The notes under the pieces were generated by a model that searched no databases, had not been told where the DNA came from, and saw only the letters and a program-made list of their open reading frames with translations. A program made the translations under genes and the position numbers. DNA of 64,000 nucleotides from Leptodactylus fallax (taxonomy: Eukaryota; Chordata; Amphibia; Anura; Leptodactylidae): the NCBI GenBank assembly GCA_947044405.1, contig CAMRHE010000205.1, forward strand, positions 868,001-932,000. The letters are read 5' to 3'. Shown here one piece after another: positions 53,817-64,000 of this stretch; positions within the stretch are counted from its first letter, which is position 1, and each line of letters starts with the position of its first letter.

Positions 53817-53964
53817 TCTGGCATTTGACAAATATAATAATTTTGGTAATCCTAATTGACCTAAAACGGGAAAGGTTTATTCTGATTTTATGTCAGATAG
53901 TGAGAAAAACATGCATATGTGTCTTTTTATATACTGTGTATGTAAACTTCTGGTTTCAACTGTA

Positions 53965-54239
53965 TATTATTAGTTAATTTAATAAAATTTAAGTTTTATT
54001 TTTTAAACATAGGTGTGAAAATGGGCAAATAGTGACCTATAAGCAATTTGCTGTTAATTGAACCAGTGATGAGCAAAGGCATATTGCTGCCTTATCCCAC
54101 TGCATCTACTTGTGGTCTGCATATGTCCAGACAATATAGATTTGGTTAGCACTTGTAACCTGTACTTGGATTTGAGCTTGAGTTTGGTGCTAATATTTAT
54201 ATGTATAGTGCTATTGATTCTATAATTAATATAAATTAT
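53965..54239. other. No gene seen
   Basis: Short non-coding spacer. Confidence 0.4.
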
Positions 54240-55030
54240 GTTACATAGTTAAAGTTGAAAAAAAAAGTTTCAGGTCCATCAAGTTTAATCTATAATCTTA
54301 CATTCATCCAGAGGAAGACAAAATCGTAATAAATCCTTGGATCAACCTCTCATCTCCAAATATCTAGTTCCCTATAATTTGTATTTCTATAACCCTCAAT
54401 GTCATTTGTTATTACATAAGCATATAGCCCTTTTTATATGCTGACATATTATCTGCCATTACTACTTCCTGGGGTAAGGCATTCCATAGTCTGACTACTC
54501 TAAAGAACCTTTTCCTATAGAAATATGTAAACCGCCTTTCCACGACTATGAAGAATGTCTCCTTGTCCTTTGTACATTTCTTGGACAGAATAAATCATAT
54601 GCTAATTCTATATACTGAACGCACATACATTTATACATGTAGATCAACTCACCTCTAAAGGGTTTAAAGAGGGGTATATTACACTGGTATCCTGGGATTT
54701 ATGTCTCATTTTACCCTCTAAAATATTATTTGCTTTTGCAGCTGCTGCTTGACACAGAGTACAGCTGCTGTAGCTTACTTTAAACCAGAATACCCAAGTC
54801 CGTCTCTTGTTCTGTTGTCCCCAGTATTATTCGAGTTGGCGTATATGCAGTAATATAATTATGGCAGCCTAGGTATATTACATTATAAATGTCATCTGCT
54901 CTTGCTCACGCTGTCTGCTTATCCAGGTCTTTCTGTAATATTTTCCAATTAAGCTCCGTCCTCTACAAAGTTTTGTATCATCAGCGAAGAATAAAACTTT
55001 TGTTTCTATTCCATCAACCAGGTCAGTAAT
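54240..55030. repeat. Common amphibian dispersed repeat ('GGTCCATCAAGTT' family)
   Basis: Contains TTACATAGTTAAAGTTGAA, AGGTCCATCAAGTTTAATC, GGTAAGGCATTCCATAGTCT and AATTAAGCTCCGTCCTCTAC, the succession seen in a very abundant retroposed family. A minus-strand reading at about 54490 (FFRVVRLWNALP) hints that it derives from a LINE-type ORF 3' end, but stops are frequent. Confidence 0.5.
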
Positions 55031-56140
55031 AAAGAGATGTGCTTGCTGATTTTTTTTTTAACTTTAGATACTTTTGGTTTCAGCCTCAATATTGGTATTA
55101 TTTTATGTAAATATTAATAAAGTATATTACAAAAAAATCTAATTTCATTGATCATTTCATAATTTCTATATAGTCCTCTTGGTTGTAATGACTGTAAGGT
55201 GTTCATCCAGAAAGACTCCGGTGTTTTCTGTTGCTTAATTCTATCTTGTCCTCTTGAGACTGGAGATGTTTATTGACTTTTATGGGAGAGTGTTCTAGGC
55301 ATGCTCTGTGTAGTTGTCACTTTGCAGAGATGAAAGGAGGTGAGCTATGATCATCGCCTATAGTGATGACTATCATTCTTTATCTGTATACAGGTTTTAC
55401 TTGCCATTGTAATCCTGCGTGTGAAATGAGATACTTCTGAAAAATGATCTCTACAGAACAGGAATTGTCAACCTATTATCAGACTTACTAGCTGGAGTGA
55501 AAACTGCAAGATTTCAGGATTCCCAAAAAATTCAAAATGTTTACTTTATATAAATTCAATAGCACAGATGAGTATAAAAATTTTTTATAAAATATCTGTT
55601 ATCTGGCTGTTTTCTTCCTCCTCCCTTCACTGCTGTTCTGACTTTCACTCTGAAATATCTGTTATATCCATTTTGAGACAGACTGCAGGTCTCATGTATC
55701 AGATTGCACATACACAGAAGACTATGGAGAAGTGAGAGCGAGATAAGTGAGCAGATGCTGAAAGAGACAGAGGCTTATGCTGATACTGGATATTATAATT
55801 TTTAATCATTATTCATTTTATTCTCTAGTGTATCATGATGAACCATTTGCCTTACCGATTCTATGTTTGCTATCAAGGTAGAACTACAGTAATACTTTTG
55901 CCTTAATATCCTGTTAACAGTGTTACTATTTTATGGGTGTTAATCTTATAGTGGTCCCTCTCTATATTGTATATAGAGATATATTTGTATTATAATATTG
56001 CTGTTAAGATATGATTTGATATATGACGCATAGAAATTCTATTGTTCATACTATTTACAATCCCTATATTATTTGTACAGTTGGTCTGATTAAAGTCTAT
56101 GGAAAGAAAATATTTACACTTGTCTGATGAAATTCTGAGA
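55031..56140. other. No gene seen
   Basis: AT-rich, no recognised element or ORF. Confidence 0.4.
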
Positions 56141-56142
56141 TA

Positions 56143-56290
56143 TTAAAGGAGTTGTCCAGGATTTTTTTTTTCTTTATGGCCTATCCTTGGGACAGCCAGC
56201 CCGTGCATGGATCAATTGTTTGGGCGTGCATCCAGTCTCTGTACTATACTGCTGGTGACTGAAAAGTTAGAACTTGACCATCTTGCTGAA
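56143..56290. mobile_element. TTAA MITE left-end fragment
   Basis: ATTAAAGGAGTTGTCCAGGA followed by CTATCCTTGGGACAGCC is the start of a frog MITE family. No matching right end was found. Confidence 0.35.
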
Positions 56291-57071
56291 AGACCTTTAA
56301 TATTGCTGGATACAATAAAGCAAATCTAGCTTTTCTGCACTTCAGTACTGAACATTCATGGAAGAGAACATTTCTCCTCAGTGGAAATGACACAAAATAT
56401 TTGGATGTGATTCCCTACCGGCTCCAGTCCATTATTTTAATATTGTAATGGAATAGTCGAGGAACTTCACAATAACCTGGCAGGGTCACATCAGAGTGGC
56501 TGCAAGGGAGGTTTTATCCTTTGTGGCATTAAATTGATAAAATAGTATTCATCTAGTGGTTGTGGTAGAAAATAGTTTATATACTTAAATATGTTACATG
56601 ATATTTGCAAAATGTAGTAACCTTAACCCGTCATGTTTTTATAAAGTTGAGGAAATTTTTCAATAGAAAAATATTCCATTCCGTGTCACCTAGGTGCTAG
56701 ATTAATATGGCAATATGTTGCTTTTTATAAGCACTGTGGGGACAATTTATTAAGATTGACATTCTCAATAAACAGCCATATTGAGGTGAAATGCACCAAA
56801 CTTATTAAGAGGTTTACACCATCTCAAGTGGTCTGTCAGTCATTAAAACTTTATTTTCACAAGTGATTTTTTTGGGGTGTGAAACCCTGCCAGTTTTCTG
56901 CTCACTTTTACAAAAAGTGTAAAGTGCAAGACAAACGGGAAAATTTCAAGTTGTGCCAAAAATTTATACTTTTGGCATAACATATCAATGTATTTCCACT
57001 GGACAACTGGCATAAAATACATTGATAAGCATCCACTACACAACTCACTCTGTTTTAGAATGATAAAACTT
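56291..57071. other. No gene seen
   Basis: 56740-57040 has repeat-like AATTTATTAAGATTGAC and GCATAAAATACATTGATAAG phrases. Nothing codes. Confidence 0.35.
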
Positions 57072-57198
57072 GCTGCCTGAAAACACCACTAGGGGGAGCT
57101 CAGTGCATAGCAATTAATAAAGTTACCACTGAACTCATTGAAAGCTGTGAAAACCTCATTACATTGTGCTCCCCCTAGTGGCTGCTGCAGGAAAATGT
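57072..57198. mobile_element. Short palindromic MITE, CACTAGGGGGAGC ends
   Basis: ACCACTAGGGGGAGCTCAG at the left is inverted against GTGCTCCCCCTAGTGGC at the right. About 125 bp. Very common in amphibian genomes. Confidence 0.6.
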
Positions 57199-58290
57199 AG
57201 TGAATTATTGTCAGAAAGCAGAAGATCAGCTCTGAGCAACCTCCCCCACAGGCGCCATAGCAGCTGTGTGGTCTGTCTACATGGTAGGTATGCCCTGAAG
57301 ATGGGTATTTTTACATGTTTCACACAGCCTGGACCACGGTTAATTATATGTGCAAATAATATCACTAATTTTCAGAATTTACAACCTCGACACAGCAGTA
57401 AAAACCAAATAACTACATAATAATTAGTACAGTACATCTAAAGTAAGTGAGGTTTTTGTATGCATAAAAAATCCGTCACTGAATCAACCTCCAAAATCAA
57501 CTTATTTTCCCAGCTGATTTTGGAGGCAGATTTTCATTTTACATGCTGTTTTTGGCACAAATTTTAAAGTGGATGACTATTTTCCTCTGCTTCCCACTGA
57601 TTGTATAGTATTTCTGTTTAAAGATAGGGCATGACATTTGGAAAAAAAATGCTCAGGGAAAAAAAACACCTCTGATTCACCCTGAAAGCAATAAGAGGCA
57701 GATATGAGACATTTTTCAAAACAGATTCTGGGATAGAAAGCTCCTGAAATTATGTCCCAGAAAACTACATGTGAACATCAGTGTTACTATAATAAAACCA
57801 GATTTTTGGGACTTTTTTTTTTTTTGTAGGAAACAATGTGAATTGGGTTTTATTCACAAACATCTCCATCTCCGAACTGTCTCCTAAACTACATCATAAG
57901 CACTTCCCCAGACTTCTTTTTAATATAATTAAACAGCTCCATACTTGCCCAAATATCATTAATATTAGTACTTCTGTAATCACTACACAGGGCATGTTTA
58001 TTACTATTCCAATTTGCAGGATCTAATATGACTTAGCATATTAGATTCTTAACATATTAGATCCTTAGTATATCATGACAGCATATTAGATCAATAGCAT
58101 ATTATCACTTAGCATATTATGACATAGCATGTTTGTCAGTGAAACATCTTCAATATGAAGTTGGAGCTATGTTTTTCACACACACACACTCACTTTCCTG
58201 GTGTTCAATTCTCCTGAGGCCTAACAAAGAACTTTACTGCAACTTTTCTGGTTTTCTCCTTTATATTTTAACAACTTTCTGCACACTTTA
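57199..58290. other. No gene; weak foldback
   Basis: 57475-57540 has CCTCCAAAATCAACTTATTT against CAGCTGATTTTGGAGGCAG, a small palindrome of MITE type. 58030-58130 repeats 'ATTAGATC..TAGCATATTA' units of about 20-25 bp in tandem. No coding. Confidence 0.35.
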
Positions 58291-58295
58291 TATAC

Positions 58296-58352
58296 TGTAT
58301 GTATGTATGTATGTATGTAGTATGTATGTATATTGTTGTATGTATGTTAATT
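58296..58352. repeat. (GTAT)n microsatellite, interrupted
   Basis: GTATGTATGTATGTATGTA with later interruptions. The C-M-Y-V reading frames are artefacts. Confidence 0.85.
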
Positions 58353-58762
58353 CATGAGCTCTGTGAAGTAGAATGTGCTTCTATAAGTCCACTAACCAAT
58401 TTATTAGAATTATGTCTTGTGTCCATAGATGACTTGCTATCAAAAAGCCTTCAAAGTGGAAACATAGTCAAGAGACCGGCACAATTATGCAACAAATCTG
58501 GGCAACCCTTGATTGGATTGGATTCGGAAAGAGCAACACTCAAGTTCTCTCATAGGGGGAACCCTATTACTCCTGTAAAGAACCATTGCTCAAGTTGTCT
58601 TCTAGAGACGTCTTAAAGCAATGACCACATGATCACCTGCACCAGCCCGAGTGACATGTACTAACCAATGAGTGGCTTAGGGACGGGAATCTCTCTCCTT
58701 GAGGAGAGCACCAGTGAAGGTGTGTAGAGTTTTGAATTGCCCTTTGCCCTCTAATAAGCATC

Positions 58763-58978
58763 TACATATCACATGGCATTATGGGAAAAGGAGCTGGGAA
58801 GCTCATGCGCCCTCTGTTGGATGCAACAGATCCACAGATAAGTGAAATTGGCTTGGCTAAAATCCCATTTGCTGTCTCAAGACTCAGTGAGTCAAAAGCA
58901 AATTGAGGATCTGTTACATCCAACAGAGGGCGCATGAGCTTCCCAGCTCCTTTTCCCATAATGCCTTGTGATATGTAC
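58763..58978. mobile_element. Foldback element with ~70-bp near-perfect arms
   Basis: TACATATCACATGGCATTAT...AACAGATC is inverted almost perfectly at the other end (GATCTGTTACATCC...GTGATATGTA), around a 75-bp loop. A related flank phrase (CATGTACTAACCAATGAG, 58652) recurs just after the right arm (TATGTACTAACCAATACA). Non-coding; probably a MITE. Confidence 0.7.
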
Positions 58979-59206
58979 TAACCAATACATCACACAGTGC
59001 AAGTCATGTGCAAAAACAACATAACATGAAATTCAATCCCATAAGAATGTGTCACACTACATTGAGGCTGTGCCTCTGCCAAAGCACACATGCAGTTCTC
59101 TCCTGTATCTACACAGCTGTTCATGGAGATCAAGGGAAGAACAGCCAAGCTACTTAAGGTGTGCATCCTCCCCACTTTGCATAATGTCACACCTTATTAT
59201 ATAACA

Positions 59207-59523
59207 CAGGGCTGTAGGGTCAGGGTTGGAGTCATGGACTCTGAGTTGGGCCAGTATTGGATGGTTTGGGGCGGAATTATTGTTGGATAAATTTTCTGAC
59301 TCCAGTTTAAACATAAATATTTTAAGTTATATTATATAGAATTTTTGACATTATATAAATAATTAATTCCAGATTTACTTTCATAGGAATTTAGTCACTA
59401 GATATTGTTTCCAGGATTAGAGGACCTTCTTATGGAAACAGGAATCAGAGTCGGGAAGTGGAAAAAGAGGAGTGAAAGTTGGTGTCGGAGTCAGTGGTTA
59501 GGCCTACTGACTCCACAGCCCTG
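59207..59523. mobile_element. Foldback MITE, CAGGGCTGT...ACAGCCCTG
   Basis: CAGGGCTGTAGGGTCAGGGT at the left is inverted against CTGACTCCACAGCCCTG at the right, with an AT-rich centre. The 'GGAGTC' motif repeats near both ends (GTTGGAGTC, GTCGGAGTC). This family is widespread in vertebrates. Confidence 0.65.
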
Positions 59524-60539
59524 GTATAGTATGTTCTATGTTTGCCTATTTCCTTCCACCTGCAACAGTTTTTTTTTTATAGACAAATGCTATAGTCTAG
59601 ACATAAGCAGTCTACATTGCACACATTCCTTAGAACTAGATATTTGAACAATTTCCTTAATGATATATTTTTAAAAGAGAAATCTTCCATTGCATGCTTT
59701 ACACTTATTGGGCCGTTTATTTTAAAACTTCCTGAGAACTCCCACTGGAAGAGGGAATTCCTTAAATATCTAACTAAAGACTGCTATGCATATTGTGCAA
59801 TCTCTTGCACCTAACATAATACAAAAATTTACACTTTTGAAGTAAATATAAAATTCAAAGAGAAAAAGACAAATCAGAGAAGGCAGAAATTCAATCATTT
59901 ATACAAAATCAGACAGGTTTTAAATTCTGCCAAAGCTTGCTACATTTTTTAGCATTCCATTAAATCACTTTGTAATTTGGATCTCAGACCCACATGCATA
60001 TTTCAAAGGCATTCTGGAATCATAAAACCTCACTAGTTGGCGAGCGTTTACTTGAACAGCTCCACACTTTCTGTAGCAGAAGTTTCCTAGTACACTTAAC
60101 TAAACATTCTTCTCTAAAAAACCTGGGAAAGAATTTTCCAGCAGCAGACATAACGTACAGAGTCTAGCCTCTATTTGTGCCAATTGCAAAGGTCATATTA
60201 TGGAGAAGTAACTTACACTGAAAGTATCAGCACTGCAACATTGTTTTGAATCCTTATAACACATCTATTAAAGAGCCTGTATTACAAAATGTAACAAAAA
60301 ATAAAATCAATAGCAAAGGAAAGAAATCTATGGCAGTGATACCATAATATGATATACATGTCATATTGCCTAGGTTGCTAACAAGCTCGACAAATCTGGA
60401 ATTGTAAGGGCTCTTTTTGAGCCAAGAAACATGGCCCATGCGTCGTCCAACTCTTCTGATCTAAACCTGCAGCATTATACTAAAGTCATAGCTATGAGTT
60501 TCACAACAACTGCAACGTTACTGCCCCTTGCAGTAGCTA
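59524..60539. other. No gene seen
   Basis: AT-rich non-coding DNA. Scanning for FGF exon 3 coding blocks on the minus strand found nothing. Confidence 0.35.
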
Positions 60540-62106
60540 CAGTGGGGGAAAAAGTATTTAGTCAGCCACCAATTGTGCAAGTTCTCCCACTTAAAAAGAT
60601 GAGAGAGGCCTGTAATTGACATCATAGGTAGACCTCAACTATGAGAGACAAAATGAGAAAACAAATCCAGAAAATCACATTGTCTGATTTTTAAAGAATT
60701 TATTTGCAAATTATGGTGGAAAATAAGTATTTGGTCAATAACAAACGTTCATCTCAATACTTTTGTTATTGTTGTATATCCTTTGTTGGCAATGACAGAG
60801 GTCAAATGTTTTCTGTAAGTCTTCACAAGGTTGGCACACACTGTTGCTGGTATGTTGGCCCATTCCTCCATGCAGATCTCTAGAGCAGGGATGTTTTGGG
60901 GCTGTCGCTGGGCAACACGGACTTTCAACTCCCTCCAAAGGTTTTCTATAGGGTTGAGATCTAGAGACTGGCTAGGCCACTCCAGGACCTTGAAATGCTG
61001 GCGGTGTGCTTGGGATCATTATCATGCTGAAAGACCCAGCCATGTTTCATCTTCAATGCCCTTGCTGATGGAAGGAGGTTTGCACTCAAAATCTCACGAT
61101 ACATGGCCCCATTCATTCTTTCATGTACACAGATCACTCGTCCTGGTCCCTTTGCAGAGAAACAGCCCCAAAGCATGATGTTGCCACCCCCATGTTTCAC
61201 AGTAGGTATGGTGTTCTTTGGATGCAACTCAGCATTCACTCTCCTCCAAACACGCCGAGTTGTGTTTCTACCAAACAGTTCTACTTTGGTTTCATCTGAC
61301 CATATGACATTCTCCCAATACTCTTCTGGAACATCCAAATGCTCTCTAGCAAAGTTCAGACGGGCCCGGATATGTACTGGCTTAAGCAGGGGGACACGTC
61401 TGGCACTGCAGGATCTGAGTCCCTGGCGGCGTAGTGTGTTACTGACGGTAGCATTTGTTACGTTAGTCCCAGCTTTCTGCAGGTCATTCACTAGGTCCCC
61501 CCGTGTGGTTCTGGGATTTTTGCTCACCGTTCTTGTGATCATTTTGACCCCACGGGGTGAGATCTTGCGTGGAGCCCCTGATCGAGGGAGATTATCAGTG
61601 GTCTTGTATGTCTTCCATTTTCTAATTATTGCTCCCACAGTTGATTTCTTCACACCAAGCTGCTTGCCTATTGCAGATTCAGTCTTCCCAGCCTGGTGCA
61701 GGTCTACAATTTTGTTTCTGGTGTCCTTCCACAGCTCTTTGGTCTTCACCATAGTGGAGTTTGGAGTGTGACTGTTTGAGGTTGTGGACAGGTGTCTTTT
61801 ATACTGATAACAATGTCAAACAGGAGCCATTACTACAGGTAATGAGTGGAGGACAGAGGAGCCTCTTAAAGAAGTTACAGGTCTGTGAGAGCCAGAAATC
61901 TTGCTTGTTTGTAGGTAACCAAATACTTATTTTCCACCATAATTTGCAAATAAATTCATTAACAATCAGACAATGTGATTTTCTAGATATGTTTTCTCAT
62001 TTTGTCTCTCATAGTTGAGGTCTACCTATGATGTCAATTACAGGCCGGCCTCATCTTTTTAAGTGGGAGCACAATTGGTGGCTGACTAAATACTTTTTTC
62101 CCCCTG
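60540..62106 (-). mobile_element. Tc1-like transposon, CAGTGGGGGAAAAAG family, inactive
   Basis: 1567 bp. The left end CAGTGGGGGAAAAAGTATTT is inverted against AAATACTTTTTTCCCCCTG. The inverted repeats are about 200 bp, with an inner direct repeat (AATAAGTATTTGGTCAAT at about 60722 and its mirror at about 61917). TA at 60538-60539 and 62107-62108. A broken transposase lies on the minus strand. Confidence 0.92.
60749..61752 (-). pseudogene. Tc1-like transposase with an internal deletion
   Basis: The ATG at 61752 ([20 protein letters not shown]) begins a clean frame through both HTHs, the GAPRK linker, [11 protein letters not shown] (first aspartate) and [11 protein letters not shown] (second aspartate). 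At about 60995-61003 a deletion of roughly 20-40 bp, not a multiple of three, joins KHTA to [20 protein letters not shown] in another frame, which carries the glutamate and continues to a TGA at 60749-60751. The spacing between second aspartate and glutamate is therefore lost. Apart from this lesion the protein is close to full length. Confidence 0.9.
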
Positions 62107-62400
62107 TAAGTAGCTATGAAGTTCACAGTATCATAAATAAGTCTGATGTTTTGAGTTTAATTCCAAGGACAGTAAATGCAGGCAACACACTTAAAGGGTC
62201 TCACAAACGCAGGATACAAGCACACATGGCACTTGGGCAGATTGGTGGTAGTAGCATTGCAGTATTAGAACCATTGTCAGAATTTAAATAAGCCTAAAGT
62301 CAACATGTCAAAAAATTTTCAGAGTTTCTATTTTCCATGCAATAGTATCATACAGGAACTTCTGCTATCTATATGAGTGACACTTAAACCCCCCATAGAC

Positions 62401-62906
62401 TTAAAGGGGTATTCCCATGAACATAATCATATCTATATTTGTAGATAAGTAAAAGTTAAACATTTTTGCAAATATAAGTAGTTAAAAATTCTGCAGAGTT
62501 TTAAAGATTTTCTCTAACTATCTTAGTAGTGACAGTCTGTTTTCCTGATCGGTTGCCATTGGATACGACCACAAATGCAGAAACTTTATATGGTCTGGGA
62601 GTTGTCAGGAACACAGCCATGATTTTCTTATTGTAGCTGGGTTATCAGGCAGGGGCACTACATGTATCAGAAGATATTCCGGCCACGATAAGGAAACCAT
62701 TGCTGATTTTCTGACCTTAGAAAGGTCCTGCATTCATGGTCGTATCCACTGGCAACCAATCAAGACAACAACTTGTGACCACAAGATATTTAGAGAAAAT
62801 CTTTAAAACTCTGCAAAATGTTTAATTACTTATATTTGCAAAAATGTTTAACTTTTAATTATCTACAAATTTAAAAATGGTTATGTTCATGGGAATACCC
62901 CTTTAA
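62401..62906. mobile_element. TTAA-flanked MITE, GGGGTATTCCCATGA ends
   Basis: TTAA at 62401-62404 and 62903-62906. The ends AGGGGTATTCCCATGAACAT and ATGTTCATGGGAATACCCCT are perfect inverted repeats. A diverged inverted similarity extends over more than 120 bp (AACATTTTTGCAAATATAAG). piggyBac- or Kolobok-type, non-autonomous. Confidence 0.8.
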
Positions 62907-63285
62907 GTATTGAAATTGTGTCACTGGAGAATGATTTACACTGTTACCATACACTTGCTCCAGTGTGAGAAACTGACACATGAAATTCCTTAACAGAGCA
63001 CATGGACAACTTTATTTTTCAGTGGACTGTCTCTTTAATGTCACTGTTGCTGTAGCCCTTATAGTCTCATAAACATATTTGATAAAAATCAGCTGAAAGA
63101 TAGATGAGCAGTTGTCATTCTGCACTGCAGGTCAATTCTGTCATCCATAAATTATACACCTAATCCCAGTACCTTGTAGAGGTGATTCTACAGTTTCCAA
63201 ACAGGTCTCTGTTATTCTGCTTTGGAGTCCCATTTTCATGTAAATCACTTTTTTAGTCATACATAAATTAGTGAATAGTTGTTAT
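62907..63285. other. No gene seen
   Basis: Short non-coding spacer. Confidence 0.35.
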
Positions 63286-63289
63286 GGGG

Positions 63290-64000
63290 CAAGTCATTGT
63301 ATGCCCAGGCTTCGGTCTCAGTTATATTCCCTCCCCTATAATCTCCTCCGCCCTGCACTATTTCTTTCACAGCTCTCCCTCTGGCTTACCTCATTGGCAT
63401 TGTCCTGGCAGGGCCTCTACTGAGTGTCAGGATTCTCTATCTGGCTGCTGCACCTTTGACATTACCATGCCAACCTGGGAAACTTTTGCACTTTCAGAGG
63501 TTTCCTGGCTTGGTCCAGTTAGCAGCTGAGGAAGCCTATATAACACCACGCCCTCTTGAGACAAGTGCCGACTAATTAGTTTGCTTCTGCTAGTTTGGCT
63601 TCCAGTTTGTGTGTCTACCTATATGACTTGTGACCTCTGGCTTGCTCCTTAGATTCCTCTTTTGCCTCTGATTCTGTTACAACATTCCCAGCTGGATTTT
63701 TGACCCTTGGCTAGTTTCTCAGGTTTTGCTTTTGTCTCCTGTCTCTGCTTATTCGTTCTCTCCTGGTTTTGACCCTGGTGTACGACTTCTCTTCTGTCCA
63801 CGCCAAATTTTAGCGGACTTTGTGTTGGTTTCTGCAACAGTGCATTTATTATTAGTACATTTATCTGTTTGGTATTCAGATTCCCAGATTTGGCACAAGT
63901 CCATCTTGTCTCGTCACGAACTCTGGTGAAGGCGTTTGGGGGTTTGTCTTGGCTCACAAAGTTGTGCTAGTTGTAGACAGGGGTCTCTACTGCTAGCAGT
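63290..64000 (+). repeat. LTR-like tract, probably gypsy-type (runs off the window)
   Basis: C/T-rich tract with many TTGACC/CTGGCTTG phrases (GACTTGTGACCTCTGGCTTG, TTTTGACCCTGGTGTACG) and a TATA-like CCTATATAACACC at about 63535, as seen in amphibian gypsy LTRs. The left boundary is uncertain and the right end lies beyond the window. No ORF. Confidence 0.35.

Larger units (their letters stand above)
52322..53962 (-). mobile_element. Sleeping Beauty-like Tc1 transposon, inactive
   Basis: 1641 bp. The ends read CAGTTGAAGCCAGAAGTTTA and, inverted, CAGTTGAAACCAGAAGTTTA. Inner direct repeats at 52507-52540 and 53716-53745 (AAAGTCAAA...TTTATATACAC) give the IR/DR structure of the salmonid and frog Sleeping Beauty group. 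TA flanks at 52320-52321 and 53963-53964. A transposase with one stop lies on the minus strand. Confidence 0.93.

Noticed and set aside
26462..64000. Missing upstream exons of fgf18
   Set aside because: I looked on the minus strand for the block equivalent to KHIQVLG and the exon joining to alanine-glutamine and found none; absence is not proof because short exons are easy to miss by eye.
1..64000. tRNA, rRNA or snRNA genes
   Set aside because: No A-box/B-box pair, rRNA core or snRNA signature was seen on reading both strands, though a covariance search was not possible.

Overview
The window looks like non-coding genomic DNA of an anuran amphibian. It is AT-rich and has no compact operons. 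It holds two spliced exons of a vertebrate developmental gene, inside a dense mixture of Tc1/mariner transposons, TTAA- and TTA-flanked miniature elements, LINE scraps and 'actagtgttgagcgaa'-type dispersed repeats of the kind common in frogs. The species cannot be named from sequence alone.

Host gene: the only cellular gene I can support is fgf18 (or its closest FGF8/17/18-group relative) on the minus strand. The penultimate coding exon is at 26355-26461 and the last exon, with the stop codon, at 10046-10312, separated by a 16-kb intron. Upstream exons were not found, so 26462-64000 is probably a very long upstream intron or upstream flank.

Layout. 1-9100: flank downstream of fgf18, with two foldback retroelements (1972-2347, 3429-3870) that carry hammerhead-ribozyme-like cores and 15-bp target duplications, and several MITEs. 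9100-10312: probable 3' UTR and last exon. 10313-26354: intron with a hAT remnant (BED finger), a Tc1 element with an intact 338-codon transposase (14881-16447), a LINE endonuclease scrap, and an SGNH-esterase retroelement ORF. 26355-35000: exon 4, then a cluster of Harbinger-like MITEs and a 31-bp minisatellite. 35193-39247: a second copy of the same Tc1 family inserted into a 21-bp minisatellite, then a decayed Tc1 element of another family. 39681-50909: a tandem duplication. Its first unit holds a 7.4-kb Ty3/gypsy retrotransposon with near-identical 1012-bp LTRs and one uninterrupted 1739-codon Gag-Pol ORF; its second unit keeps the empty insertion site and has a 27-bp minisatellite expanded from about 4 to about 88 copies. 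52322-53962: a Sleeping Beauty-like element. 54240-59600: dispersed repeats and foldbacks. 60540-62106: a fifth Tc1-type element. 62401-64000: a TTAA MITE and an LTR-like tract.

Nothing here works as a gene cluster. The interest lies in mobile-element biology: two elements look young enough to have been recently active (Tc1 copy A and the gypsy element), and the tandem duplication records a before-and-after picture of a retrotransposon insertion and of minisatellite growth.
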